The notes beneath the pieces were generated by a model. That model was not told the DNA's origin. It saw nothing but the letters and a program-made list of their open reading frames with translations, and did no database searches. Below are positions 7,222 to 15,185 of a DNA stretch of 31,543 nucleotides, piece by piece. The translations under genes and the position numbers were made by a program. Position 1 is the stretch's first letter, and the number at the start of each line of letters is the position of its first letter. The stretch covers positions 1 to 31,543 of the forward strand of contig JBGTHB010000044.1 in NCBI GenBank assembly GCA_041746415.1. The letters are read 5' to 3'. Source of the DNA: JBGTHB01 sp041746415 (GTDB lineage Bacteria > Pseudomonadota > Gammaproteobacteria > Coxiellales > Coxiellaceae).

Positions 7222-7707
7222 ATGAGTAGAGATACCCCAACAAATACACCGCGTCATTATATTATTGTGCAATGTATGAAAAAACCTGAACCTGCACAAA
7301 TCATTGCAACCATTCAGCAATACTATCCCCAGCTAATCGTCATCGGTTGTGCTCAAGATAAATATATTCACTCAGCTTATGTACTGGAAATACAAGGCGA
7401 CATAACAAAGTTTTTAAACCATGCTGATCCTTTATCACTCGCCTATATTTCTGCTAAGGATATTGAAGCAAACTGGGTGCACATCAATCGCGGTGAATTT
7501 ACCGTGCTGGATCGGGATATCCAACTACTTTATGATTCTTCAAAGCCCAAAGAATTATTAGCAACCACATATGAAAAATTATTAGCAACCATATATGAAG
7601 GGTTGGTTAAACGTTTTTCGTTAAGGCTGCACCTCTTTCGTTATGTAATGGAAAAAGCGGAAGAAGACAAAATTGATGAAGAAGAACATTTGTCCTTTGG
7701 TTTTTAG
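7222..7707 (+). CDS. Hypothetical protein
   Basis: No family is recognised. The frame is open from an ATG at 7213, but that codon overlaps the apparent -10 box (7209-7214), so the ATG at 7222 (MSRDTPTNTPRHYIIVQC) is preferred, giving 161 residues; neither start has a clear ribosome-binding site. The protein is soluble, with alternating hydrophobic strands in the first half (HYIIVQC, QLIVIGC, AYVLEIQG) and a charged C-terminus (EKAEEDKIDEEEH). A 24 bp tandem duplication at 7552-7599 gives two copies of an eight-residue unit (LLATTYEK / LLATIYEG). It sits in the interval between mutM and coaD, which in relatives often lacks such a gene. Confidence 0.6.
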   Translation: MSRDTPTNTPRHYIIVQCMKKPEPAQIIATIQQYYPQLIVIGCAQDKYIHSAYVLEIQGDITKFLNHADPLSLAYISAKDIEANWVHINRGEFTVLDRDIQLLYDSSKPKELLATTYEKLLATIYEGLVKRFSLRLHLFRYVMEKAEEDKIDEEEHLSFGF

Positions 7708-7809
7708 TTTCTGCAGCGACCATTACGCTAATGCACAAATATGAAAAATGAAATATATTTTGTTGATCTTGGAAGACTCAACACACTCTTTGCACTAATA
7801 CGGTATTGA

Positions 7810-7829
7810 TTAACAATAATTGTTGTTAA
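7810..7829. promoter_or_regulatory. Inverted repeat upstream of small membrane genes (possible operator)
   Basis: TTAACAA (7810-7816) and TTGTTAA (7823-7829) form a perfect 7 bp inverted repeat with a 6-base spacer, ten bases before the ATG at 7839. Its position suggests a repressor site overlapping the promoter; the regulator is unknown. Confidence 0.4.
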
Positions 7830-7838
7830 GCTTGACAC

Positions 7839-8042
7839 ATGAACCGTATTCTCCGACAGATAAACAAAAGCAATCTTAAAGAAGATAGCCGTAAACTAGG
7901 CTTAAATTTATTAACAGCAAGTTTTGTTGCGGGATTTATCACCCATACTGGCCATTATAGCTGGATTGCCATAACATTGGTGATGTGGGTAGGATTGTTT
8001 GGCTTGATATTATGGATGTTTGGACTGCACCAACGAGGCTAG
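7839..8042 (+). CDS. Small two-helix membrane protein
   Basis: The 67-residue product has a charged N-terminus (MNRILRQINKSNLKEDSRK) and two hydrophobic helices, about 21-37 (GLNLLTASFVAGFITH) and 43-61 (IAITLVMWVGLFGLILWMF), ending in a short basic tail. Charge placement suggests both ends lie in the cytoplasm. No family or function can be assigned. It is followed after four bases by a second tiny membrane gene, so the two are probably one operon, preceded by an inverted repeat at 7810-7829. Ribosome-binding signals are weak. Confidence 0.6.
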   Translation: MNRILRQINKSNLKEDSRKLGLNLLTASFVAGFITHTGHYSWIAITLVMWVGLFGLILWMFGLHQRG

Positions 8043-8046
8043 AACC

Positions 8047-8184
8047 ATGTTAGCAAATATCGCTTCAGTTTTCTTAATGGCACTGCTCACACTGATTGTT
8101 GTCCTATCTGGCTACATTATCCTTGTCGGCGATCGGGAAGAAGCAGAGCAAGAAAAATCAAAAAATCGCTCACATTCGAGCTAA
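8047..8184 (+). CDS. Very small single-helix membrane protein
   Basis: A 45-residue frame begins with ATG four bases after the previous stop. It has one hydrophobic helix (about 3-28: ANIASVFLMALLTLIVVLSG and YIILVG) followed by a hydrophilic tail (DREEAEQEKSKNRSHSS). Start, spacing and one clean helix support a real gene paired with its upstream neighbour, but no function is known. It could be a subunit partner or a membrane-anchored regulator of the 67-residue protein. Confidence 0.5.
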   Translation: MLANIASVFLMALLTLIVVLSGYIILVGDREEAEQEKSKNRSHSS

Positions 8185-8210
8185 TCTGAGACAATACTTG
8201 CATGAAGACA

Positions 8211-8681
8211 TTATTTGAAAAAATTGAAAACCGACTCTGGCACCAACGCAGCGATACTGCCGCCTACGGCAACAATTTCACGCACCATAGTGGATGAAAT
8301 AAAATTAACGTGCGGGCTGGCAGGCAAAAAAACCGTTTCAATGTCAGCATTTAAGGTGAGATTGAGATTAGCCATTTGGTATTCATAATCAAAATCACCG
8401 GCGGTTCGCAGACCGCGCACAATAAATTGCGCCTGTTGCGCTGCAGCAAAATCCACCAACAAACCATCTAATTTTTTCACTGTAACAACATGGTGATCTT
8501 TTAGCGCTTGGGTCGCTAATGCCAGGCGTTCTTCCACAGAGAGAAACGTATCTTTACGCTGACTGTCTGCTACCGCCACGATTACTTCATCAAATAATTT
8601 AATCGCACGCTGAATAATGTCCACATGACCATTGGTAATGGGATTAAACGTGCCAGGATAAATGGCAATTTTTTTCTGCAT
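8211..8681 (-). CDS. coaD: Phosphopantetheine adenylyltransferase
   Basis: CoaD transfers AMP from ATP to 4'-phosphopantetheine, the penultimate step of coenzyme A synthesis. The product (156 residues, family norm about 160) has the nucleotidyltransferase T-x-GH motif in YPGTFNPITNGHVDII, the RGLRTAGDFDYEYQMA substrate block and the second ATP motif ISSTMVREI. It starts three bases after the pcnB stop, so the two genes are co-transcribed. Its 3' end converges on the small membrane genes with only 26 bases between. Confidence 0.98.
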   Translation of the reverse strand: MQKKIAIYPGTFNPITNGHVDIIQRAIKLFDEVIVAVADSQRKDTFLSVEERLALATQALKDHHVVTVKKLDGLLVDFAAAQQAQFIVRGLRTAGDFDYEYQMANLNLTLNADIETVFLPASPHVNFISSTMVREIVAVGGSIAALVPESVFNFFK

Positions 8682-8684
8682 TGG

Positions 8685-9950
8685 CTACCTCAACTCATCA
8701 ATCATACGGTTGCGCTCAGTCGGTGTGACACGCTGAATCTGCTCCCACCATTTTGCCAATTCAAGCACAGGCTCACCGCCTTTGGCACGCAGCATTAAAA
8801 AATCAAACCCAGCGCGAAAATAACGCATTTCCATAATACGCAAAATACGTTTTTTACGGCGACGCTGTAAATGGTATTGCAGCAACCAAATCGAACGAAT
8901 GCTTTCGACAAAGCGTTTGGTGATCATCAACGTTTCATTTTGCAATAAAAACGTTTTTGATATCGCTTGGTGCAGTAAATGGAAAAACGAGGCTTTATCA
9001 TTGGATTTTTTGGTTAGTAATTTTTGCATCAACGGCCATAAAAATACCGACAATAAAAAAGCGGGATTCAATGATTTTTTAGCAGCAAAACGTTCATCCG
9101 TTGCCTCTAAGGCTAAATCCACAAACTTGCGCCACGCTTTTTCCTCCAGCAACGGTTCGACGTGCGGGAACAATGCTTTTAAATAACCAAATGCTTTAAG
9201 TCGTTTATACACCTCAACCGCAGCACCTTCAAAAAATAATTTAAGCAATTCATCAAATAAACGTGCTTTGGGCACATGCGCCAACAAATGATGCAACTTC
9301 AACAATGGTGCTTTAGTTTTGGATTCAATCCCAAAATTCAATTTTGCTGATAAGCGAATAGCGCGCAACAAACGGACTGGGTCTTCGTGATAGCGCTGCA
9401 ACGGATCGCCAATCATGCGGATCAAACCTTTTTTTAAATCCTGCATCCCGTCAGTAAAATCAATAATCGAAAAATCTTCAATGTTGTAATACAGCGCATT
9501 CACAGTAAAATCGCGCCGCCATGCGTCTTCTTCAATGGTGCCAAAGGTGTTATCTGAATGCACCATCACCGGCAGATCCTCTATGTCCTCAATATTGTTG
9601 TTAGGCGCGTTAAAACTTTCTTCAATATTGGCGCGAAAGGTAGAGACCTCAATAATTTCATCTTGAAAATAAACATGCACTAATTTGAAACGTCGTCCAA
9701 TAACACGTGAGTTTTTGAAAATGTCACGGATTACTTCGGGATGCGCGTCTGTCGCCACATCGTAATCTTTGGGTATGCGTTTCAATAGTAAATCGCGCAC
9801 ACCGCCACCAACCAAACAGGCCTGATAACCACAGGCGCGCAAACGATACAGCACCTTCAACGCATTTTCGCTCATTTGCTTGCGCGAAAGACGATGGCGC
9901 TTACGCCGATAAACTTTAGCGCTGCTCTTTTTTTTGCGTCTAAAAAACAT
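8685..9950 (-). CDS. pcnB: Poly(A) polymerase I
   Basis: PcnB adds 3' poly(A) tails to RNA and so promotes decay. The nucleotidyltransferase core shows LVGGGVRDLLL and the metal-binding DYDVATDA, followed by VIGRRFKLVHVYF and EVSTFRA, the spelling of poly(A) polymerases rather than CCA-adding enzymes, and the RRDFTVNALYYN block. The C-terminus is basic (RRRKKRILRIMEMRYFRAGF), as in the RNA-binding end of PcnB. The frame extends to a TTG at 9971, but the ATG at 9950 (MFFRRKKKSS) is the more likely start and gives 421 residues, against about 450 in relatives. The N-terminus is strongly basic. It is the first gene of an operon with coaD. Confidence 0.95.
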   Translation of the reverse strand: MFFRRKKKSSAKVYRRKRHRLSRKQMSENALKVLYRLRACGYQACLVGGGVRDLLLKRIPKDYDVATDAHPEVIRDIFKNSRVIGRRFKLVHVYFQDEIIEVSTFRANIEESFNAPNNNIEDIEDLPVMVHSDNTFGTIEEDAWRRDFTVNALYYNIEDFSIIDFTDGMQDLKKGLIRMIGDPLQRYHEDPVRLLRAIRLSAKLNFGIESKTKAPLLKLHHLLAHVPKARLFDELLKLFFEGAAVEVYKRLKAFGYLKALFPHVEPLLEEKAWRKFVDLALEATDERFAAKKSLNPAFLLSVFLWPLMQKLLTKKSNDKASFFHLLHQAISKTFLLQNETLMITKRFVESIRSIWLLQYHLQRRRKKRILRIMEMRYFRAGFDFLMLRAKGGEPVLELAKWWEQIQRVTPTERNRMIDELR

Positions 9951-10066
9951 AATGTAACAGCAACTCCGCAACTTAGGGAAAAATCAGGAACTAATTGTAA
10001 TGGGGTTGGGCTGCCGCGTCTAGGTTACGACAAACGGCATGGCTTAAACACAAGCAAAAACACAGG

Positions 10067-10450
10067 CTATTTTTTATGACCATTAAGCAATGGCTCAATT
10101 TTAGCTAATATCTCACGTGGGGTATAAAAGCCTTTAACCGTATAATCGTCCGCCCCGTTAGCCAGCGCTGCGTTCACCTGATCTTTATCTCCCAACACCG
10201 ATAAAATGACTATAGGGATGTGTTTTGTTTTCTCATTTTTGCGCAAGCGCAGCAATACATCCATGCCTGGTATTTTTGGCAAAATCAAGTCAAGTAGGAT
10301 TAGATCAGGCATTTCTGATTTCGCCAACGCATAACCTTGTTCGCCATCTTCAGCCATAATCACATTGTAATGACAGCTTTCAAGCACATCGGTATAAACC
10401 TTTCTAAACCCAGCTTGGTCCTCAACCAATAATATTTTTTTCTGTTCCAT
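10067..10450 (-). CDS. Single-domain response regulator (CheY-like receiver)
   Basis: The 127-residue protein is a receiver domain alone: acidic pocket Glu10-Asp11, phosphoacceptor Asp54 in ILLDLILPKIPGMDV, the Ser84 position in VILSVLG, and conserved Lys106. There is no output domain, so it acts by protein contact or as a phosphorelay shuttle. Its start overlaps the end of the hybrid kinase gene by 29 bp in another frame and is preceded by GGAG seven bases upstream, so the pair are translationally coupled. The kinase next door is the probable phosphodonor. Confidence 0.93.
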   Translation of the reverse strand: MEQKKILLVEDQAGFRKVYTDVLESCHYNVIMAEDGEQGYALAKSEMPDLILLDLILPKIPGMDVLLRLRKNEKTKHIPIVILSVLGDKDQVNAALANGADDYTVKGFYTPREILAKIEPLLNGHKK

Positions 10451-11624
10451 CTTCTTTCTCCATTGAGTCGGTTGTATTACTTTTTATGGGCAACGTAAAT
10501 GAAAATGCGCTGCCAACAGCAAGCTTGCTATGAAGCTGCATTTTACCGCCGTGCAAATCGACTAACCCTTTGCTGATACTCAAACCTAACCCCAAGCCAC
10601 CGGCAATATTATTTTTTTCTTCCACTTGAAACAGGCGCTCAAATACCTTGTGAATTTTATCTGCTGCTATACCTACTCCGGTGTCCTTGACTGTAACACG
10701 AATAAATCTTTCATCTGTGTCATCGTTTTGTGCCACCACACTAATTGAGCCTTGCTCAGTAAATTTAATGGCGTTGCTAAGTAAATTAGTAATGATTTGA
10801 TACACTCTTATTTCATCAATGGCCACTTCTGGCAGCTTGTCACAAACTGTATAATGAATGTTTAAATTTTTACTGTGGGCGCTCGCTGTAAGATCCATCA
10901 CACACTTTTTTATAATCGGTTCAATTGGCTGCATTTTTCGCTGCAATGTAAGTTTGCCGGTATCCAACCGTGACATTTCCAACAAGGTATCAATATAGAT
11001 ATACAATTGCTTACAACTTTGCTGAATGTAATCAATATATTCTTGCTGCTGATCATTAACTTGACCAATAGTGGGGTCACTTAACATTGCCACAAATGAC
11101 CTAATAGAACCTATCGGCGTTTTAAGCTCATGTGACATAACATGATATAAATTCACTAGCTCACGCTGTTCTAACTCAAGTATTTTGTTTACTTTGTTAA
11201 GCTCTTGATTAATTTTTTTTAACTGACCTTGCAGTGCTACATTTTGCAGGGTGCTTAAAATGGAGCGGCGCAAAGTATCATCATTAACTTTATCTTTAAT
11301 TAAATAATCAGCGATACCCAAGCGCACTGCTTGTGCTGCAATTTCCTCATTACCTTGACCTGTTAACATGATAATTGGAATAATGACTTCAGGATATTGG
11401 CTTTTAAGTTGTTGCACAAAATCAATGCCGTCCATGTCTGGCATGTTATTGTCTAGCAATATGCAATCTGGAATAGCGCGGGTGATTGCTTTAAAGCCCT
11501 CCTGCGCATTCATGGCTTCATGCACATAAAATTGTTGCTCAGAAATTTTATTTAATAAGCGTTTATAATTTTCTCGATCCACTTCATCGTCATCAACAAT
11601 CAGTACTTTGATTTGACCTATCAT
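10422..11624 (-). CDS. Receiver-histidine kinase protein (REC-HisKA-HATPase)
   Basis: A cytosolic signalling protein with no membrane segment. Residues 1-125 are a receiver domain (Asp11-13 pocket, Asp58 in CILLDNNMPDMDG, Lys110). A coiled-coil linker (about 130-157) leads to the dimerisation/phosphoacceptor helix with His165 in MSHELKTPIGS, then the ATPase domain with N box TNLLSNAIKF, G1 box DTGVGIA and G2 box GLGLGLSISKG. Having its receiver at the N-terminus, it probably receives phosphate from another kinase and adjusts its own activity. It overlaps the response regulator downstream and is divergent from a membrane kinase across 91 bp; the three may form one relay. Confidence 0.93.
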   Translation of the reverse strand: MIGQIKVLIVDDDEVDRENYKRLLNKISEQQFYVHEAMNAQEGFKAITRAIPDCILLDNNMPDMDGIDFVQQLKSQYPEVIIPIIMLTGQGNEEIAAQAVRLGIADYLIKDKVNDDTLRRSILSTLQNVALQGQLKKINQELNKVNKILELEQRELVNLYHVMSHELKTPIGSIRSFVAMLSDPTIGQVNDQQQEYIDYIQQSCKQLYIYIDTLLEMSRLDTGKLTLQRKMQPIEPIIKKCVMDLTASAHSKNLNIHYTVCDKLPEVAIDEIRVYQIITNLLSNAIKFTEQGSISVVAQNDDTDERFIRVTVKDTGVGIAADKIHKVFERLFQVEEKNNIAGGLGLGLSISKGLVDLHGGKMQLHSKLAVGSAFSFTLPIKSNTTDSMEKEDGTEKNIIG

Positions 11625-11659
11625 GCCTCATCCCTAAAAGTCGCTTCAAATGCACTTCT

Positions 11660-11688
11660 ATTATAGCAAAGCTGACGTATCCTATAAT
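11660..11688. promoter_or_regulatory. Divergent promoter pair between two histidine kinase genes
   Basis: ATTATAG (11660-11666) and CTATAAT (11682-11688) form a perfect 7 bp inverted repeat. Read on the plus strand 11683-11688 is TATAAT for the membrane kinase; read on the minus strand 11660-11665 is TATAAT for the hybrid kinase. The two -10 boxes are back to back, so initiation in one direction likely excludes the other. Confidence 0.5.
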
Positions 11689-11715
11689 GAAAGAGTTGGC
11701 CTGTGAGGAGAGCAC

Positions 11716-13464
11716 ATGCACGCTTTTTATAAACTCTTTAGCTGGTTAGGCATACTCGCCGCGCTGCTGATCGTGGTGCTGGCTGTTAGCGCCAGTTATG
11801 GCTGGGAGCAATGGCAACACATAGAAGTGCTCAGCTTAAGTGGTTTCGCACTCATTGGCGTGGCTTTGTGTTGCTATATATTAATCATAATGAGGCAAAA
11901 AAATTACGCCATAATGCGCTTTTTTTCCATCATTATTTGTCTAACTATTATCGCCATTGGCAGCGTCATTGCCTTAGCTGAAAAGCACTACGAGCAAAAG
12001 CAACTGCTGCAAACAATGCAACTACAAACAGAATCTTTGAAATTTGACTTTCATGCCTTTTTAGACGACTACGCGCATGTCTTATTACTCATGGCGGCAC
12101 GCGCGCAAGCGCAAAATGGCAGCACAGAATCCCATTGGCGTATTGATGCAACCCAACACCTACACTATTTAACTGCTTTTCAAGCCATTGGCTATGTGCG
12201 CCAAAACAACATCATTAAGTGGCTTGAACCGACAAACCAAATTAAACATCTTTCCCCACTCTTAACGAGCGATCAAACTAATCTTAGCCGGCTCATCACA
12301 GCAGCAACACACGCAAATAAACCCACTATTTCAAATTTATTATCACTTTCCGACGGCAATAAAGGCTTGCTAATGGTTGTGCCATTAACCAAAAATAACT
12401 CAGATGCTGGCGCAATAATAGGCGTGCTAAATCTAAATAAACTTATTGTTAACAACACAGACACACAATTTCAAAATGACTACCAACTCTTAATTTATGA
12501 AAACAATCAATTAGCTTATGCTAGCGATAGCCAGTTATTAAGCCCAAAAACACTGCACTACAAAACCAGCTTAACTTTTTATAACGCCAACTGGGATATG
12601 ATAATTTTTCCCACTGCTCAATTTATTAAATCAAATTACACTGCTTTACCTATTATTATTTTTGCTTGCGCCTTATTTTTAGCCTTACTGTCATTGTTTT
12701 TATTTGAGCTCATCATTATTCAATTAAAAACCGCATTGCTGGCAAAAAAAGCCCAAGCAAAACTTAAAATAAAAAACCAAGAGCTGGACCAATTTGCCTA
12801 TATCGCTTCACACGATTTAAAAGCCCCTTTACGCGCCATCGACAATTTAATAACCTGGATTGAAGAAGATGCGAAACATGAACTGAAAGACGAATCGAAA
12901 AAACATTTTTCTCTTATTAAAAAACGCACTGGCAGAATGAACCAATTAATTACAGGTATTTTAGAATACTCACGCCTAGGCAGAATAGATAGTGACATAA
13001 GCGAAGTAAATGTAGCTGCGTTACTGCATGAAGTGATCGAAAATCTTGGTCCACCACCACAGTTTATAATTAATATTCTCCCACCTATGCCAATGTTAAC
13101 CACTCCTGTGCTTGCACTGGATCAGGTATTTTCCAATATCATCAGCAATGCGATTAAATATCGTCGTCACGACAATGGCAAAATTGATATTTCTGCCACT
13201 GACGTTGGTGAATTTTATGAATTTAAAATCTGTGACAATGGGCCAGGAATAGATCCCCAATACCATGAAAAAATATTTGGCATATTTCAAACCTTGAACC
13301 CGCGTGATAAATTTGAAAGTACCGGCATTGGTTTAGCCATTGTTAAAAAAATACTAGACCAGCAACACGGTAAAATTTGGGTGAAATCCGCAGTGGGCAA
13401 AGGCACGATTTTTTATTTTACTTGGCCTAAAAAATCATACGCTACACAAGACAATGATGAATAA
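11716..13464 (+). CDS. Membrane sensor histidine kinase
   Basis: The 582-residue protein starts after a good ribosome-binding site (GTGAGGAGAGCAC-ATG). Three hydrophobic helices occupy about 7-27, 42-58 and 68-88, then an extracytoplasmic region of about 220 residues (90-308) that resembles a CHASE-like or other small-ligand sensor in layout, then a fourth helix (309-336). The phosphoacceptor His366 lies in YIASHDLKAPLRAI, the phytochrome-kinase-like spelling. The ATPase domain has IISNAIKYRR, DNGPGID and GIGLAIVKKI. No response regulator follows; the divergent hybrid kinase and CheY-like protein are the obvious candidates. The signal is unknown. Confidence 0.92.
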   Translation: MHAFYKLFSWLGILAALLIVVLAVSASYGWEQWQHIEVLSLSGFALIGVALCCYILIIMRQKNYAIMRFFSIIICLTIIAIGSVIALAEKHYEQKQLLQTMQLQTESLKFDFHAFLDDYAHVLLLMAARAQAQNGSTESHWRIDATQHLHYLTAFQAIGYVRQNNIIKWLEPTNQIKHLSPLLTSDQTNLSRLITAATHANKPTISNLLSLSDGNKGLLMVVPLTKNNSDAGAIIGVLNLNKLIVNNTDTQFQNDYQLLIYENNQLAYASDSQLLSPKTLHYKTSLTFYNANWDMIIFPTAQFIKSNYTALPIIIFACALFLALLSLFLFELIIIQLKTALLAKKAQAKLKIKNQELDQFAYIASHDLKAPLRAIDNLITWIEEDAKHELKDESKKHFSLIKKRTGRMNQLITGILEYSRLGRIDSDISEVNVAALLHEVIENLGPPPQFIINILPPMPMLTTPVLALDQVFSNIISNAIKYRRHDNGKIDISATDVGEFYEFKICDNGPGIDPQYHEKIFGIFQTLNPRDKFESTGIGLAIVKKILDQQHGKIWVKSAVGKGTIFYFTWPKKSYATQDNDE

Positions 13465-13474
13465 GCAGAACGAA

Positions 13475-14086
13475 TCAGCTGAATTTAAGTGTATGGATAT
13501 AATCCACAATACCTGTTAAAAACATTTGCACCGAAATGGTGGTTAAAATCATTCCCATTAATCGTTCAATCGCCACTAATCCACGCTTACCAAAAAACTT
13601 CATTAAATAACGCGCTGCTAACATAATGGCGCAAAACACCACACACGCACACACCACCGCAATAAAAATCGCAAACGATTGATCGGGTGCGCGCGCGGTA
13701 AACAACAGCAGCATCGCTATTGCTGATGGACCTGCTGTCAACGGCACCGCTAAGGGCACAATCAGTGGCTCTTCAAAGCTGTCTTCTTTAATATTGTAGC
13801 GATCCTGAGGAAAAATCATGCGAATCGAAATCAAGAATAAAATAATTCCGCCTGCTACACTTAAAGCAGAAGTAGTAATAGATAAGCCATGCAGAATATA
13901 TCGACCAAAAAATAAAAACACCACCAACACTAAAAAAGCGATTAATGATTCGCGCAAAATGATTTTATTTTGCGTACGCGCTTCAAACTTTCTCAGTATG
14001 GAAAGAAAAATAGGAATGTTGCCCAATGGATCCATTACGAGGGTTAAAGTCATGGCGATAGTGTAAATTTGCGTTCCCGTCATCAT
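13475..14086 (-). CDS. MarC family (UPF0056) inner membrane protein
   Basis: The 203-residue protein is six hydrophobic helices, with the family signatures MDPLGNIPIFLSIL near the N-terminus and IVPLAVPLTAGPSAIA in the middle, and ERLMGMILTTISVQMFLTG at the end. MarC-family proteins are widespread integral membrane proteins of uncertain function; the early link to multiple antibiotic resistance was not upheld. It is convergent with the membrane histidine kinase gene with ten bases between, and follows hemE on the same strand after a 79 bp gap. Confidence 0.93.
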   Translation of the reverse strand: MMTGTQIYTIAMTLTLVMDPLGNIPIFLSILRKFEARTQNKIILRESLIAFLVLVVFLFFGRYILHGLSITTSALSVAGGIILFLISIRMIFPQDRYNIKEDSFEEPLIVPLAVPLTAGPSAIAMLLLFTARAPDQSFAIFIAVVCACVVFCAIMLAARYLMKFFGKRGLVAIERLMGMILTTISVQMFLTGIVDYIHTLKFS

Positions 14087-14165
14087 AAGATTGTAGCAGG
14101 TCTTCTATAGCCGTCGCTATTCAAGATTGTTTTTTGGCGCTTTACAGGTAGCGCTACACGAGAAA

Positions 14166-15185
14166 TCATTTGAACGACTGCACCGCTTCAACTAAGGCTT
14201 CGACATTTTCAATGGGTGTGTCTTTATCAATACCATGGCCTAAATTAAAAACGTGCCCAGGGTCTTTACCCCATGCCGTTAAAATAGCCTGGGCGGCTGA
14301 CTGCACCGCACGCGGATCACTGAGCAACACGGCAGGATCTAAATTACCTTGTATTGCTACCTTGTGGCCAATGCGTTTTTTAGCCTCAGCAATATCAATA
14401 GTCCAATCTATACCAACAGCATCACAATGGGCATCCGCAATCAATTCCAGCGCATTGCCCGCACCTTTCGTAAATAAAATCACCGGAACTGCAACCGACT
14501 TGGCTAACTCTCGCATGTAATTAAGCGAAAAACGTTGATACAGTGGTGGCGTTAATATACCGCCCCAGGTATCAAATAACATAATGACATCTGCACCCGC
14601 TTTAACTTGCATGCGCAGATAGGCTTGTGTGAGCTGCGTCAACTTTATCAGCAATGCTTCTATTATCTGCGGCTCTTTATACAACATTTTACGTATGGTT
14701 AAAAAAGTTTTGCTGCCGGCGCCTTCAATCATATAGCAAGCCACAGTCCATGGGCTGCCAGCAAAACCAATTAAAGGCACCTTGCCATTTAATGCCTGCT
14801 TGGTTAACGCTATCGCTTCGCCGACGTACGACAATTCGTTTTCAACTGAAATAGTCGGTAATCGTTGCACATCTTGCATTGAACAAATGGGATGAGAAAT
14901 TACCGGGCCTTCACCATGAATAAATTTCAAGCCTACATTCAACGCGTCTGGAATAGTTAAAATATCACTGAAAATAATAGCGGCATCTAAATCAAAACGA
15001 CGCAGTGGTTGTATCGTAGCTTCACACGCTGCTGCCGGCGTTTTACAAAAATGCAAAAAATCAGGGAAATCAGCGCGCAATTTACGGTATTCAGGCAGGT
15101 AACGACCTGCTTGGCGCATCATCCACAGCGGAGTGCGATCAACAGGTTGGCGTAATAACGCTTTAATGAATCTCTGTTCGCTCAT
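14166..15185 (-). CDS. hemE: Uroporphyrinogen decarboxylase
   Basis: HemE converts uroporphyrinogen III to coproporphyrinogen III in haem synthesis. The N-terminal signature PLWMMRQAGRYLPEYR and the active-site aspartate in AIIFSDILTIPDAL are present, as are the GFAGSPWTVACYMIEG, FDTWGG and FNLGHGI blocks. Length 339 is normal (354 in E. coli). Its ATG overlaps the uvrA stop (TAATG), so translation is coupled to uvrA, an arrangement that ties a haem gene to a DNA-repair gene. Confidence 0.98.
   Translation of the reverse strand: MSEQRFIKALLRQPVDRTPLWMMRQAGRYLPEYRKLRADFPDFLHFCKTPAAACEATIQPLRRFDLDAAIIFSDILTIPDALNVGLKFIHGEGPVISHPICSMQDVQRLPTISVENELSYVGEAIALTKQALNGKVPLIGFAGSPWTVACYMIEGAGSKTFLTIRKMLYKEPQIIEALLIKLTQLTQAYLRMQVKAGADVIMLFDTWGGILTPPLYQRFSLNYMRELAKSVAVPVILFTKGAGNALELIADAHCDAVGIDWTIDIAEAKKRIGHKVAIQGNLDPAVLLSDPRAVQSAAQAILTAWGKDPGHVFNLGHGIDKDTPIENVEALVEAVQSFK

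Noticed and set aside
14087..14165. GCGC-rich hairpin and T-run between hemE and marC as a terminator
   Set aside because: The T-run lies on the wrong side of the stem for either strand to give a standard terminator.
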